Shown piece after piece: positions 46,109 to 54,481 of a stretch of DNA of 64,000 nt. The DNA lies in contig JBFMDN010000029.1 in assembly GCA_040753915.1 (NCBI GenBank), forward strand, positions 3,901 to 67,900, written 5' to 3'. The notes beneath the pieces are model-generated. The model was not told the origin of the DNA and did no database searches. It saw nothing but the letters and a program-made list of their open reading frames with translations. The position numbers and the translations under genes were made by a program. This DNA comes from JBFMDN01 sp040753915. Its GTDB lineage: Bacteria > Desulfobacterota > Desulfomonilia > Desulfomonilales > Desulfomonilaceae. Positions within the stretch are counted from its first letter, which is position 1. Each line of letters starts with the position of its first letter.

Positions 46109-47317
46109 ATGGACCCCATTAGAGCTCTCAAACAGATAAAGCAGATCACGACCGACTATTTCACCTCTGCACACATGGCGAAGCACAATAAGAAGTTCAT
46201 TGCATACTGCAATGTCTTCACTCCCGTGGAGATCCTCTACGCAATGGACATGATCCCCGTTTATCCCGAAAACCATGCAGCTATTCTGGGCGCACGGAAA
46301 ATGTCCCCAGAGGTTCTCCCTGCGGCCGAAGCTATGGGCTATTCCATGGACTTGTGCTCCTACAGCCGCTGCGATATCGGATCCATCAAGACCGGGGTCA
46401 GCCCAACCTGGGGATTACCCAAACCTGATCTTCTGCTGGTATGCAACGCGCAGTGCGGGACCTTAACCAAGTGGTTCGAAGTGCTGGGCAGAATGTATCA
46501 CGTCCCCATGGTGCTGATAGACGTCCCCCATTCAGGTTCGGGAGAACAAGACCCCGCGGCGGAACGGTACGTCCGATCCCAACTGGAAGAACTGGTCGAA
46601 ATAGTGCAACGTGTCACCGGCGCCCCCCTCGACCCCGACAAACTTCGCGAAACGATTAGGCTTTCTCGGAAAGCTTCAGACCTTTGGACGCGTATGCTCG
46701 AACTGGGAGCAATGAAGCCTTCTCCCATCACAGTTTTCGATCAATTTGTCTCTATGTTTCCCATAGTCTCGCAACGCGGCACTCAGGCGGCGGTGGATTT
46801 CTATGGGGCTATGGTGGAAGAGCTCGAAGATCGAGTGGCACGTGGGGTCGGGGCATTGGAAAATGAAAGGTTTCGTCTGTTTTGGGACAATCTTCCCATC
46901 TGGCCCGAATTGCGCCGACTTTCTGACGTTCTCGAGAAGCGAGGTGCCAGTGTCGTCACCTCAATTTACACGTGGGCATGGGGCAAATTGGCTGTGGATG
47001 AGAGCGACCCCTTGGCCGATTACACAGAGCAGTATCTGTACACGTTCAATCTACACTTGGCCAGACGGATCGACCTTTACTCCGAAATGGCGAAGCAGTA
47101 CCAACTGGACGGATTTCTCTATCATTCCAATAGGAGCTGCAAGTACATATCACAGGACATCCCCCTACTAAGAGCAGCAGTGGCTGAGAAAACGGGCGTT
47201 CCTGGTGTCATCCTCGAAGCCGATCACAATGATCCGCGGCTGTACACCATGGAATTGCTTGAACGTCAAATCGAGAGCTTCCTGGATTTGCTAACTGCTC
47301 AAAAAGGGACCGGTTAG
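46109..47317 (+). CDS. 2-hydroxyacyl-CoA dehydratase D-component family, subunit 2
   Basis: A 402-residue partner of the preceding subunit: KKFIAYCNVFTPVEILYAMDMIPVYPEN, LCSYSRCDIG, DLLLVCNAQCGTL, FLYHSNRSCKYISQ and the C-terminal VPGVILEADHNDPR, the usual GIP-L-xE-xD-xxD/P motif of the family. The frame is open from ATG 46094, but ATG 46109 has AAGGA at the right distance and is preferred. Together the two genes and the SDR form a probable three-gene unit for hydroxyacyl-CoA or aryl-CoA metabolism. The exact substrate cannot be told. Confidence 0.86.
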   Translation: MDPIRALKQIKQITTDYFTSAHMAKHNKKFIAYCNVFTPVEILYAMDMIPVYPENHAAILGARKMSPEVLPAAEAMGYSMDLCSYSRCDIGSIKTGVSPTWGLPKPDLLLVCNAQCGTLTKWFEVLGRMYHVPMVLIDVPHSGSGEQDPAAERYVRSQLEELVEIVQRVTGAPLDPDKLRETIRLSRKASDLWTRMLELGAMKPSPITVFDQFVSMFPIVSQRGTQAAVDFYGAMVEELEDRVARGVGALENERFRLFWDNLPIWPELRRLSDVLEKRGASVVTSIYTWAWGKLAVDESDPLADYTEQYLYTFNLHLARRIDLYSEMAKQYQLDGFLYHSNRSCKYISQDIPLLRAAVAEKTGVPGVILEADHNDPRLYTMELLERQIESFLDLLTAQKGTG

Positions 47318-47392
47318 GAGTGCTCTTGGCCTCGGCCCTTCCGTGATTCCGTAATGACAGCGGTGTACTGGCGCTCTCCAAGAAAGCTTAAA

Positions 47393-48325
47393 ATGTGCAG
47401 AAGTCGTACGACCCTCTCGGGGGTCCCAATATGGTCCTCCATTCGTGTGCTCGCGGCACTGGCTCTGGCTCTTGCCGGTTTGTGGGTGGCAGCATGCTCC
47501 GCGCCCCCTCAGGAATCTCCCAAACCGGTCCAAAAATCGGAGCCTGTCTCAACACCTGTCACAAGAAAGCGAGCAGACGCGGCAACCGGTTCTGTGATTG
47601 CGGCGATAAAAGAACGAGGAGAGCTCCTGGTGGGAATGCAAGTTGGATATGTTCCTTTTCAAATGACCGGGAGTGACGGTAGCCTCATAGGACTGGACGT
47701 AGATGCAGGCGAGATGGTTGCTCGCGATCTCATGGTCAACCTCAAGATCGTTCGTCTGAGCTGGCAGGAATTGATCCCTTCATTGCTCAAGGGTGAGATA
47801 GACGTAATCATGTCGGGTATGCAGGTGACCCCAGCTCGCAACGCAGAAGTGCTCTTCACCGATCCAATTTTGGAAACGGGGAGAATGTTTCTGGTGCATA
47901 AGAGCAACGCTGCTCGATTCCAGAAATTCAAAGACCTGAACCAGTCGGGAGTTTTCATTGTGTCCACTGCGTCCGGTCTGAGTGGTCTCCCGGTACGCGA
48001 GGTCTTATCTCTCGCGTCGTATCGAGAATTTCCAAGCCGCAAGCTCGCGGTGACCGAAGTGCTCGAGAAAAGAGCCCACGCCCTGATCGACGAAGAGTTC
48101 TTCATTCGATACACGTCTGCTTCCCGACCAGAATCTCTCGTAGCACGGTTCGATCCGATCACGTACGAGAGAATCGCATGGGCTGTCCGGCCAGGGGAGA
48201 CCCATTGGTTGAACTGGCTCAACAACTTCATCGGCATGATTCGGCATGACGGACGGCTCGACAAGCTCAAGAAGAAATGGCTCCAGGATTACTTCCTGGA
48301 TATTCATTCCACTGGCGGACAGTAA
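47393..48325 (+). CDS. Family 3 extracellular solute-binding lipoprotein
   Basis: About 310 residues. The N-terminal hydrophobic stretch ends in a lipobox (LAGLWVAAC-SAPP), so it is probably lipid-anchored. A proline/serine-rich linker leads to a SBP_bac_3 domain (~75-305): IKERGELLVGMQVGYVPFQMTGSDGSLIGLDVDAGEMVA, LKGEIDVIMSGMQVTPARN and AVRPGETHWLNWLNNF. Family members bind amino acids or small organic anions for ABC import, or act as sensors. No permease or ATPase gene is adjacent. The start is uncertain: ATG 47354 has no ribosome-binding site and ATG 47393 a weak one. Confidence 0.85.
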   Translation: MCRSRTTLSGVPIWSSIRVLAALALALAGLWVAACSAPPQESPKPVQKSEPVSTPVTRKRADAATGSVIAAIKERGELLVGMQVGYVPFQMTGSDGSLIGLDVDAGEMVARDLMVNLKIVRLSWQELIPSLLKGEIDVIMSGMQVTPARNAEVLFTDPILETGRMFLVHKSNAARFQKFKDLNQSGVFIVSTASGLSGLPVREVLSLASYREFPSRKLAVTEVLEKRAHALIDEEFFIRYTSASRPESLVARFDPITYERIAWAVRPGETHWLNWLNNFIGMIRHDGRLDKLKKKWLQDYFLDIHSTGGQ

Positions 48326-48382
48326 GATACCGGCCCGGTTTTCACGGTGCCGGAAAGTCCGTCCTTACACGGGGATGTCCGT

Positions 48383-49231
48383 ATGTCATTCGAGAAACAA
48401 GAAAGAGACCATGATCAACCGGCTCTCATCGACGTCCACGCCCACATTGAGCTGGATCCGCTGGTGAAAGAGCCTGAGAAAGTAGTAACTCGAGCCCTGG
48501 AAGCGGGGGTAATGGCAATCATCACGGTTGGCATAGACCTGGATGATGTCAGGATTGCTCTAGAGCTAGCCGATCGGTTCGAGCAGGTCTATGCCTCCGT
48601 TGGGTTCCACCCTCACAATGCCAAGGCTATTGGGGACGACTCCCTCTCTGAAATGGAGAAGTACGCGCAGCATCCCAAAGTAGTAGGGTACGGTGAGATA
48701 GGTCTGGATTTCTTCCGCAACCGTTCCCCGCGAGATGTACAAATTGGTGCCTTCCGCGATCAGCTAATCCTGACCAAACGACTTGGAAAACCAGTCGTGA
48801 TCCATCTGCGAGACGCGTACGATGAGGGGCTCCGCATGCTGGAACAGGAAGCCCCTTTTCCGCGCGGCGGTGTCATACACTGTTTTTCCGGGGAAGAGCC
48901 CGATGCCCGTCGAGCCCTCGAGCTTGGCTTTCACGTCTCTATTCCGGGCACGGTCACCTACAAAAAGAACGATCAGCTCAGGGGAATCGTCAAGAACTTG
49001 CCGATCGAAAGAATCCTGCTGGAAACGGATTGCCCATTCCTGACGCCCGAACCTTTCAGAGGAAGAGACAATGAGCCGGCATACATCGTCCACACAGCCA
49101 AACGCGTCGCCGAGGTACGGGGAGTCACTGTAGCTGAGATTGCAGCCGCTACGTCTGAAAATGCCTTGAGACTCTTTCGGTTACCACCATCTTTGCTTCA
49201 GAGCAAGAGTGCAGGAAAGCCGTCTCCATGA
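48383..49231 (+). CDS. TatD-family metal-dependent hydrolase
   Basis: A 282-residue TIM-barrel metallohydrolase. Metal ligands are visible: DVHAHIE near the N-terminus, GEIGLDF (Glu), VVIHLRD and VIHCFSG (His), and ETDCPFLTP (Asp). TatD-type enzymes act as 3'-5' DNA/RNA exonucleases or D-aminoacyl-tRNA deacylase-like enzymes. ATG 48383, with GGGGA upstream, gives the usual length; the frame extends 12 codons further. The gene converges with the universal stress gene, leaving only 12 bases between stops. Confidence 0.9.
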   Translation: MSFEKQERDHDQPALIDVHAHIELDPLVKEPEKVVTRALEAGVMAIITVGIDLDDVRIALELADRFEQVYASVGFHPHNAKAIGDDSLSEMEKYAQHPKVVGYGEIGLDFFRNRSPRDVQIGAFRDQLILTKRLGKPVVIHLRDAYDEGLRMLEQEAPFPRGGVIHCFSGEEPDARRALELGFHVSIPGTVTYKKNDQLRGIVKNLPIERILLETDCPFLTPEPFRGRDNEPAYIVHTAKRVAEVRGVTVAEIAAATSENALRLFRLPPSLLQSKSAGKPSP

Positions 49232-49243
49232 AGTCTGCAGTAA

Positions 49244-49693
49244 TCATCCGCCGGATCGGACAGTAAGCACCGGACAATCTGCGGTTCTGACGACATTTTC
49301 TGCCGTGCTGCCCATGAGGATGTGCTTCAAGCCGGTAAGCCCGCGAGTTCCCATAACAATCAACGAGATCGCATTCTCTTCGGCAAATCGAGCTATCTCA
49401 TATGCCGGGCTTCCCATTTTGGAGGCCGATCGAACCGATTCAACCGACTCGCGGCACTCCTTAACGATCAGCTCCAAAGCCTTATTGACAGACTCCTGGA
49501 TATTCTCGAGGGCTACTCGAATGTCGACTGGCATCCCCTCCTCCAGGGAGGGATACCCCAGTTGCGAGGAATTGATAACGTGAAAAATCACAAGCTCGGA
49601 ACCAAAAGTCCGGGCATATTCAACCGCGACACGGAGCGCTGGCTTGGAATTCTCCGAGAAATCGGTGCAAAATAGGATTCGTCGGGGAATCAT
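49244..49693 (-). CDS. Universal stress protein (UspA family)
   Basis: A 149-residue single-domain Usp: RRILFCTDFSENSKPALRVAVEYA at the N-terminus and the ATP-binding G-loop MGTRGLTGLKHILMGSTAENVVRTADCPVLTV at the C-terminus, fitting the G2xG9G(S/T) pattern of ATP-binding Usps. ATG 49693 is preceded by GGAGGT. It is monocistronic. These proteins are usually induced in stasis or redox stress. Confidence 0.92.
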   Translation of the reverse strand: MIPRRILFCTDFSENSKPALRVAVEYARTFGSELVIFHVINSSQLGYPSLEEGMPVDIRVALENIQESVNKALELIVKECRESVESVRSASKMGSPAYEIARFAEENAISLIVMGTRGLTGLKHILMGSTAENVVRTADCPVLTVRSGG

Positions 49694-50131
49694 ACGATTA
49701 CCTCCGCGGGGGATGGGACCGCTGTCTTGGTAAGGTTACGGGTTTCTCCCCTTGAGATCAAGGAAAGAACCTGCTAGCGCGCGACAGCTATTCCACGAGG
49801 TAGAGTCAACGTTGAGCGTATGCTCTTCGAACAAACTCGCATGAGAATCGTGAAGTACCCGGGAGAGGGCTCCGTTTTGGTTTGACTTTACGCGGACATG
49901 CGATAAGAATGAAACTCGATGAGTATCAATGCCGTGAATAGAGAGGGGGAGATGTCTTGATAATAACCTGTAGACACAATTGACCATGAATCACTGGATC
50001 GAACGAGTTGTTCACGGAGGAGGAGAACCCAATCCCCGGATGTCCATGCAATTGTTTGACTGCCACGACTATGGCAGCAGAAAAGTCTTCGCTGCGAGCC
50101 CGAAAGCCTGTGATCGGTTGGGGAGGAGTAC
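49694..50131. other. Divergent intergenic region, no gene seen
   Basis: This 438-base gap lies between the stress protein gene and the PilZ-like pair. A weak promoter-like pair (TTGACT near 49881, AT-rich hexamer 16-17 bases on) is present on the plus strand. I see no repeat or gene. Confidence 0.4.
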
Positions 50132-50698
50132 ATGACTGACAGAAGGGAACAGAAAAGCCCTCAATCCGAAAAACAGAAGATCAAGATAAGAGTGAACGAG
50201 ATTCTCTCAGACATTCGAGCCGGCATGTCCGAATTCGATCTTATGAGCAAATACGGTCTTTCGTCCCGAGGCCTTCAGAGTGCTTTTCGCAAGCTGATTT
50301 CGGCCAAGGCCATAGGATATCACGAGATCTGCCAACATTCACCAACCTATGAGGATACGTGCGAAGTCATAGACGATCGGTTCCTACAGAGAAGCTACGC
50401 GGTCTTCCAACTGCCCGTGGTAGATGTCTCCAACAAGAGCAACTATGGCTGGATATTGGACCTCACACCGCAAGGATTGAAGGTAAGCGGAATGAAAGCG
50501 TTCCAGGGGGAGGTTATGAACCTATTGGTGGTGCCCGAAGATCTGGAAGATTTCCTGCCATTTACCTTCAAAGCTACCTGCCGATGGGTCTCTGAGGAAG
50601 AGGAAGGGCCTCACTTGGGGTTTCAGATTACGGACATCTCGCCGGAAAACAAGAAAGAGCTCGAGAGACTGATCGAATTCATGACCGTTATGTTGTGA
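50132..50698 (+). CDS. PilZ-like protein with N-terminal helical domain, copy 1
   Basis: A 188-residue protein. Residues ~15-60 (RVNEILSDIRAGMSEFDLMSKYGLSSRGL...) are the small helical domain shared with the proteins at 29107 and 50753. The C-terminal ~100 residues form a beta-rich domain of the PilZ type: ILDLTPQGLKVSGM, with FKATCRWVSEEEEGPHLGFQITDIS in place of the D/NxSxxG-containing strand. The RxxxR c-di-GMP motif is not obvious, so nucleotide binding is doubtful. ATG 50132 follows GGGGAGGAG. It is followed 54 bases later by a paralogue. Confidence 0.72.
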   Translation: MTDRREQKSPQSEKQKIKIRVNEILSDIRAGMSEFDLMSKYGLSSRGLQSAFRKLISAKAIGYHEICQHSPTYEDTCEVIDDRFLQRSYAVFQLPVVDVSNKSNYGWILDLTPQGLKVSGMKAFQGEVMNLLVVPEDLEDFLPFTFKATCRWVSEEEEGPHLGFQITDISPENKKELERLIEFMTVML

Positions 50699-50752
50699 AC
50701 CTCGGGAAAGTGGGCTCAAGTCCTCCTACGTCAATGGTGTTGCGGAGATTCG

Positions 50753-51340
50753 ATGGAGAGGTTAATTGCTATGACCATAAAGAAAGCGAAGCTGGCCGCC
50801 ATCATTAAGGATCTCAAACGGGGCCTCGGAGATGTGCCCATCATGGAGAAGTACGGGATCCGCCCGGGAGAGTACCAGGAAATACTAGAAATACTCAGTC
50901 AAAACGGTACGTTAAATGCCGAAGATTTCGCCGGCAGAATGACTCAACGCGAAGCACCACCGGAAGATATGATTGAAGTGGAGCTTGAACCTGAGAACGA
51001 AGACCCCCGCCAAGACCGCAGATGTTACCTGATAACGCACGTCCGTGTGATAGACGCGGCACACAAAGGTGCGCAAGGGCAACTCCTGGATCTGTCCAAG
51101 TTCGGTTGTCAGGTAGCAGGGATCCCCTGTTCGGTAGGGGAACCCCGAGAGCTCCAGGTGGAGGCCGAGGTATCCGAAGGTGAATGCATTCGAAGCCGAT
51201 TCACGGCAGAATGCCGCTGGGAAAAACTGGAGCACGGATCGTACATAGCGGGATTCGAGATAACCAGGATTAGTGCCGAGGACAGCGAGACCCTGGAACT
51301 GATAAGTCAGCTCATGGCAATCTGCGACTCCGGACCGTAG
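50753..51340 (+). CDS. PilZ-like protein with N-terminal helical domain, copy 2
   Basis: A 195-residue paralogue of the preceding gene. The N-terminal domain reads AAIIKDLKRGLGDVPIMEKYGIRPGEYQ, then comes an acidic linker and a PilZ-like barrel with LLDLSKFGCQVAGI (the DxSxxG pattern) and FTAECRWEKLEHGSYIAGFEITRIS. A canonical RxxxR is not seen; RRCYLITHVR precedes the barrel. ATG 50753 (CGGAGA upstream) or ATG 50771 (GAGAGG upstream) may be the start. The pair is probably one transcript and arose by tandem duplication, since identity is now low outside the motifs. Confidence 0.7.
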   Translation: MERLIAMTIKKAKLAAIIKDLKRGLGDVPIMEKYGIRPGEYQEILEILSQNGTLNAEDFAGRMTQREAPPEDMIEVELEPENEDPRQDRRCYLITHVRVIDAAHKGAQGQLLDLSKFGCQVAGIPCSVGEPRELQVEAEVSEGECIRSRFTAECRWEKLEHGSYIAGFEITRISAEDSETLELISQLMAICDSGP

Positions 51341-51390
51341 GTAATTTCTTGTTTGTTGCCAGTGGTCGACCTCTCTTGAGATGCCGCCGG

Positions 51391-51897
51391 TTACCAACGG
51401 TCGGTATGAATGCGGTCCTCTCGGAACCTGAGGGGTGGTTGCTTCTTCTCTGCAGGGTATCCGAGAGAGACCATGCACAAGGGCACCACATGGTCCGGCG
51501 CGCCAAGGAGCTCCCTGAGCCCACGGATCCGTTCTTCCACCGGATAGATTCCCACCCAGCATGCACCCAACCCAAGCGAATGGGCAGCGATCAGGATGTT
51601 CTCCGTTGCCGCAGCGCAATCCAGCACCCACCTTCCCTTGAGCGTTTCTATGGAGGGATCTCCCAACACCGCAATGGCAACTGAAGCCTGTTTGAGCATG
51701 TGTGCATGAGGGTGAAATTCAGGAACTGCGTGCAGGATCCGTCGGTCTCTAATCACTACGAAATGGTATGGTTGATTCGCTGCAGTCGGTGCACTCATGG
51801 CAGCGTGAAGCAATTGCGTAACGAGGTCATCCGGGACGTTCTCCGTCGTGTACGAGCGGATACTCCGCCGGCTAAGAATAGCATCCATGGCATCCAT
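51391..51897 (-). CDS. Nitroreductase-family flavoprotein
   Basis: A 168-residue FMN-dependent oxidoreductase: AILSRRSIRSYTTENVPDDLVTQLLHAAMSAPTAANQPYHFVVI at the N-terminus (FMN-binding RRSIR, and PTAxNQPYHF) and LGLGACWVGIYP near residue 125. It is the short single-subunit type, smaller than NfsB (~215). ATG 51897 is near GGAAG; the ORF upstream to 51957 adds residues without family match. It follows ald on the same strand, 85 bases from its stop, and may be co-transcribed. Confidence 0.87.
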   Translation of the reverse strand: MDAMDAILSRRSIRSYTTENVPDDLVTQLLHAAMSAPTAANQPYHFVVIRDRRILHAVPEFHPHAHMLKQASVAIAVLGDPSIETLKGRWVLDCAAATENILIAAHSLGLGACWVGIYPVEERIRGLRELLGAPDHVVPLCMVSLGYPAEKKQPPLRFREDRIHTDRW

Positions 51898-51981
51898 CGT
51901 GGCACTTCCTTTCACAGGTTCGGATTGCCGATTCCGGACTACGTTAGCCTTCCTCAAAGGAATCGAGAAGGCCCACGATCT

Positions 51982-53097
51982 TCATGAGAGAATAGCACTC
52001 AGGGGAGTATATTCTCGCCCCACAGACCGCGCAACGTTCTCGTGAGTCACCCATCCCTTGTACACATTGACGCCCTTGGCCAAAGCCGGATCCTCGGTCA
52101 CTGCCCGGGCAAATCCATAGTTGGCCAATTTCAACGCATAAGGCAGCGTGACATTTGTCAGAGCGAATGTGGACGTCCTGGCCACCACGCCAGGCATATT
52201 TGGCACGCAATAATGTAAGACCCCGTCCACCTCGAAAACCGGATCCTGGTGAGTAGTGGGACGGGAAGTCTCGACGCAGCCTCCCTGATCGATGGCCACG
52301 TCCACGATAACCGTCCCGGTTTTCATGGCGTGTACCATGTCTCGCGTAACGAGCTTGGGAGCTCTGGCTCCCGCAATCAAAACACTGCCTACCACGAGAT
52401 GGGAGTTCTCCACGCAATAGGCTATACTGTCGCGATCCGAAATCAGCGTGGTAACCTTGTTGCCATAGATGTCGTCAAGATAGCTGAGACGACTTTGGTC
52501 GATGTCCAGGACGTAAACATCCGCGCCAAGTCCCACAGCTATTTTGGTCGCAGCCTTCCCTACGGTTCCCCCGCCGATAATAGTGGCCCTTCCTCTCCGA
52601 ACGCCTGGCACTCCTCCCAGAAGCACTCCTCGCCCCCCCTGGGTCTTTTCCAGAAAGTGTGCTCCCACCTGAACGGACATGCGTCCGGCCACTTCGCTCA
52701 TGGGAACGAGGAGCGGTAGGGAGAGATCCTCGAGCTGAATTGTTTCGTACGCAACCCCGATAACCTTGCGTTCGAGTAACACACTGGTCAGATTCAGCGC
52801 GGGCGCCAGGTGCAGGAACGCGTAAAGAATCTGACCTTCTCGAAACAATCCGTATTCCTCGGGAAGAGGCTCCTTTACCTTCATGATCATATCCGCCCGG
52901 CCGTAAACCTGAGACTTGCTCTCCAGAATTTCTGCTCCGGCATGTGCGTACTCTTCATCAGCGATTCGTGAGCCCGCTCCCGCACCCTGTTCCACCAGGA
53001 CATGATGTCCCTGCTCTTTGAGTATCCGAACGCCAGCCGGGACAATACCGACTCGGTATTCTTCTTCCTTAATTTCCTTGGGAACTCCGATAATCAT
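51982..53097 (-). CDS. ald: Alanine dehydrogenase
   Basis: It interconverts alanine and pyruvate plus ammonia with NAD. The 371-residue length is standard. MIIGVPKEIKEEEYRVGIVPAG, HVLVEQGAGAGSRIADEEY, MKVKEPLPEEY with the catalytic Lys, LHLA, the NAD motif IGGGTVGKAA, and the late VVDVAIDQGGCVETSRPTTH are all present. The ATG at 53097 follows GGAGTGGAG. In anaerobes it often runs toward alanine formation or in nitrogen and energy balance. Confidence 0.96.
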   Translation of the reverse strand: MIIGVPKEIKEEEYRVGIVPAGVRILKEQGHHVLVEQGAGAGSRIADEEYAHAGAEILESKSQVYGRADMIMKVKEPLPEEYGLFREGQILYAFLHLAPALNLTSVLLERKVIGVAYETIQLEDLSLPLLVPMSEVAGRMSVQVGAHFLEKTQGGRGVLLGGVPGVRRGRATIIGGGTVGKAATKIAVGLGADVYVLDIDQSRLSYLDDIYGNKVTTLISDRDSIAYCVENSHLVVGSVLIAGARAPKLVTRDMVHAMKTGTVIVDVAIDQGGCVETSRPTTHQDPVFEVDGVLHYCVPNMPGVVARTSTFALTNVTLPYALKLANYGFARAVTEDPALAKGVNVYKGWVTHENVARSVGREYTPLSAILS

Positions 53098-53450
53098 TCT
53101 CCACTCCGTTGCGGCACCTCACCTCGGAAAACCGACGAGGGACCAGGAAGCCCTCGAATGGTATGGATACCTACCGCCGCTCGCCTCGAACATGGTATCG
53201 GACAAACCTGCACAGCTCCACGCCAAATCTCCAAGGGGGACTGAGCACGAGCTCCACTGCAAGAGGTCTTCAGCTTTGATAACACACTCGCAAAGGCAGA
53301 AAAAAGGAAAAGAAGGTCGGAACGTGCAAGAATCCTTTGGCCATTGATTCCCAGGGACTTCTCGGCTTGATGGTTCGGAGATTCACGGGATCTGATGCGA
53401 CAACGCGGGAGCGAGATTTTTCCGCGTGTGAAAACAAGGCAGGAAACGGC

Positions 53451-53509
53451 GGAAATTGATCACCAAATTGCTAACAAAGAGGGAATTATGATGACCGTGG
53501 AAATTGATC
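53451..53509 (+). promoter_or_regulatory. Direct repeat GGAAATTGATC, possible regulator sites
   Basis: Two identical 11-base copies with 48 bases between their starts, 250-310 bases upstream of the redox operon. They could be binding sites for an activator. Inference only. Confidence 0.35.
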
Positions 53510-53560
53510 GGATCGCTAAAAAAACGACTGACCCCAGAAAATAATTCTTGACTGACGTAC

Positions 53561-53572
53561 TACCTAAAGGTA
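53561..53572. promoter_or_regulatory. Short palindrome TACCTAAAGGTA
   Basis: Perfect five-base arms around AA, 190 bases upstream of the first redox gene. This is a possible operator; it is short enough to occur by chance. Confidence 0.25.
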
Positions 53573-53762
53573 CTGTGGATTTTATAACATCAACCACGGG
53601 ATTGATCGTACAACCATCAGGTCATTTTGGTCGGAAATTAGACAGCCCTGATTCGGGGTGAGGGAAAATCAAGGCTCCGTGACGATTATTGAGATTCAAT
53701 ACTGGGAGGCTCCCACCTTCCATGACGAAAACACTCTGATGAAGAAGGGAGAGATCCGAACA

Positions 53763-54431
53763 ATGGAGAATAAGGTGAGTTACGCGCTGTATGTGCTGCA
53801 GGAACCGGTTCAATACGTTTGCCTGCTGTTCATGGCAACCATGTATTCGCTGAAAATTTATCAACTTATGAAGAAGCCGGGGCCTCCGGAAAAGGCCGAG
53901 CTCAAGGGGGACCGATTCGCTGGCGCGCTGCATTCCCTGGCAAATGTTATCAGGCCGTGGGGCATGGAAAGTACTAGAAACAACTTGTACTTTTACGCGG
54001 AATTCGTCGTCTTCCACATCGCTGTGTTCCTGACCATCGGCGCAACCTTCTTTATTCCTCTCGTTCCGAAACTTATGACCCCAGCCGTTTCTACCGTGTT
54101 CATGGTCTTTATGGGCTTGGCGTTTCTCATCGGCGTGCGCCGCATATATCGCCGCGTTACCGTACCCGAGATTCGCATTATCAGCAGTCCGGATGATTAT
54201 TTCGCCATATCTTTGATGACCGTTTTCTTCGGCGTGGGGTTTGTCACGATGTACCTCTGGATCTTAGGAAAGCCTGAAACCGGGTGGATGTGGGTCTTCT
54301 TCCTCATGACAACCTTCTTCCTTCTGTACGTCCCGTTCAGCAAAATTTCACACTATGTGCTCTACCCGTTCGGCCGAGTCATGTTCGGGCAGATCTTCGG
54401 TGGGAGAGGCGTATTGAACCGCAATTCTTGA
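53763..54431 (+). CDS. TmcC/NarI-like cytochrome b-type membrane subunit
   Basis: A 222-residue integral membrane protein from ATG 53763 (GGGAGAG upstream). Five or six hydrophobic segments are visible (VQYVCLLFMATMYSL, FYAEFVVFHIAVFLTIGATFFI, VFMVFMGLAFLIG, YFAISLMTVFFGVGFVTMYLWIL, WVFFLMTTFFLLYVPFSKISHYVLYPF). His residues in FHIAVF and ISHYVLYPF sit in or by helices where haem b ligands occur in NarI/DsrM/TmcC proteins. The next gene encodes an HdrD-like Fe-S protein, so the two probably form a membrane complex that passes electrons between the quinone pool or periplasmic cytochromes and the cytoplasm. Assignment to Tmc is from gene order. Confidence 0.78.
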   Translation: MENKVSYALYVLQEPVQYVCLLFMATMYSLKIYQLMKKPGPPEKAELKGDRFAGALHSLANVIRPWGMESTRNNLYFYAEFVVFHIAVFLTIGATFFIPLVPKLMTPAVSTVFMVFMGLAFLIGVRRIYRRVTVPEIRIISSPDDYFAISLMTVFFGVGFVTMYLWILGKPETGWMWVFFLMTTFFLLYVPFSKISHYVLYPFGRVMFGQIFGGRGVLNRNS

Positions 54432-54481
54432 TGGAACCCCCATCCAGTAGCCAACTCAAATATTCGAATGGAGGAGAAGCG

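Larger units (their letters stand above)
53098..53762. other. Control region upstream of the redox operon
   Basis: This is a divergent gap of 665 bases. The half nearest the redox genes is AT-rich and carries a direct repeat of GGAAATTGATC (53451-53461 and 53499-53509, 48 bases apart) and the palindrome TACCT-AA-AGGTA (53561-53572). Such layouts suggest regulator binding. No sigma-54 or clear sigma-70 promoter could be assigned, and no gene is seen. Confidence 0.5.
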
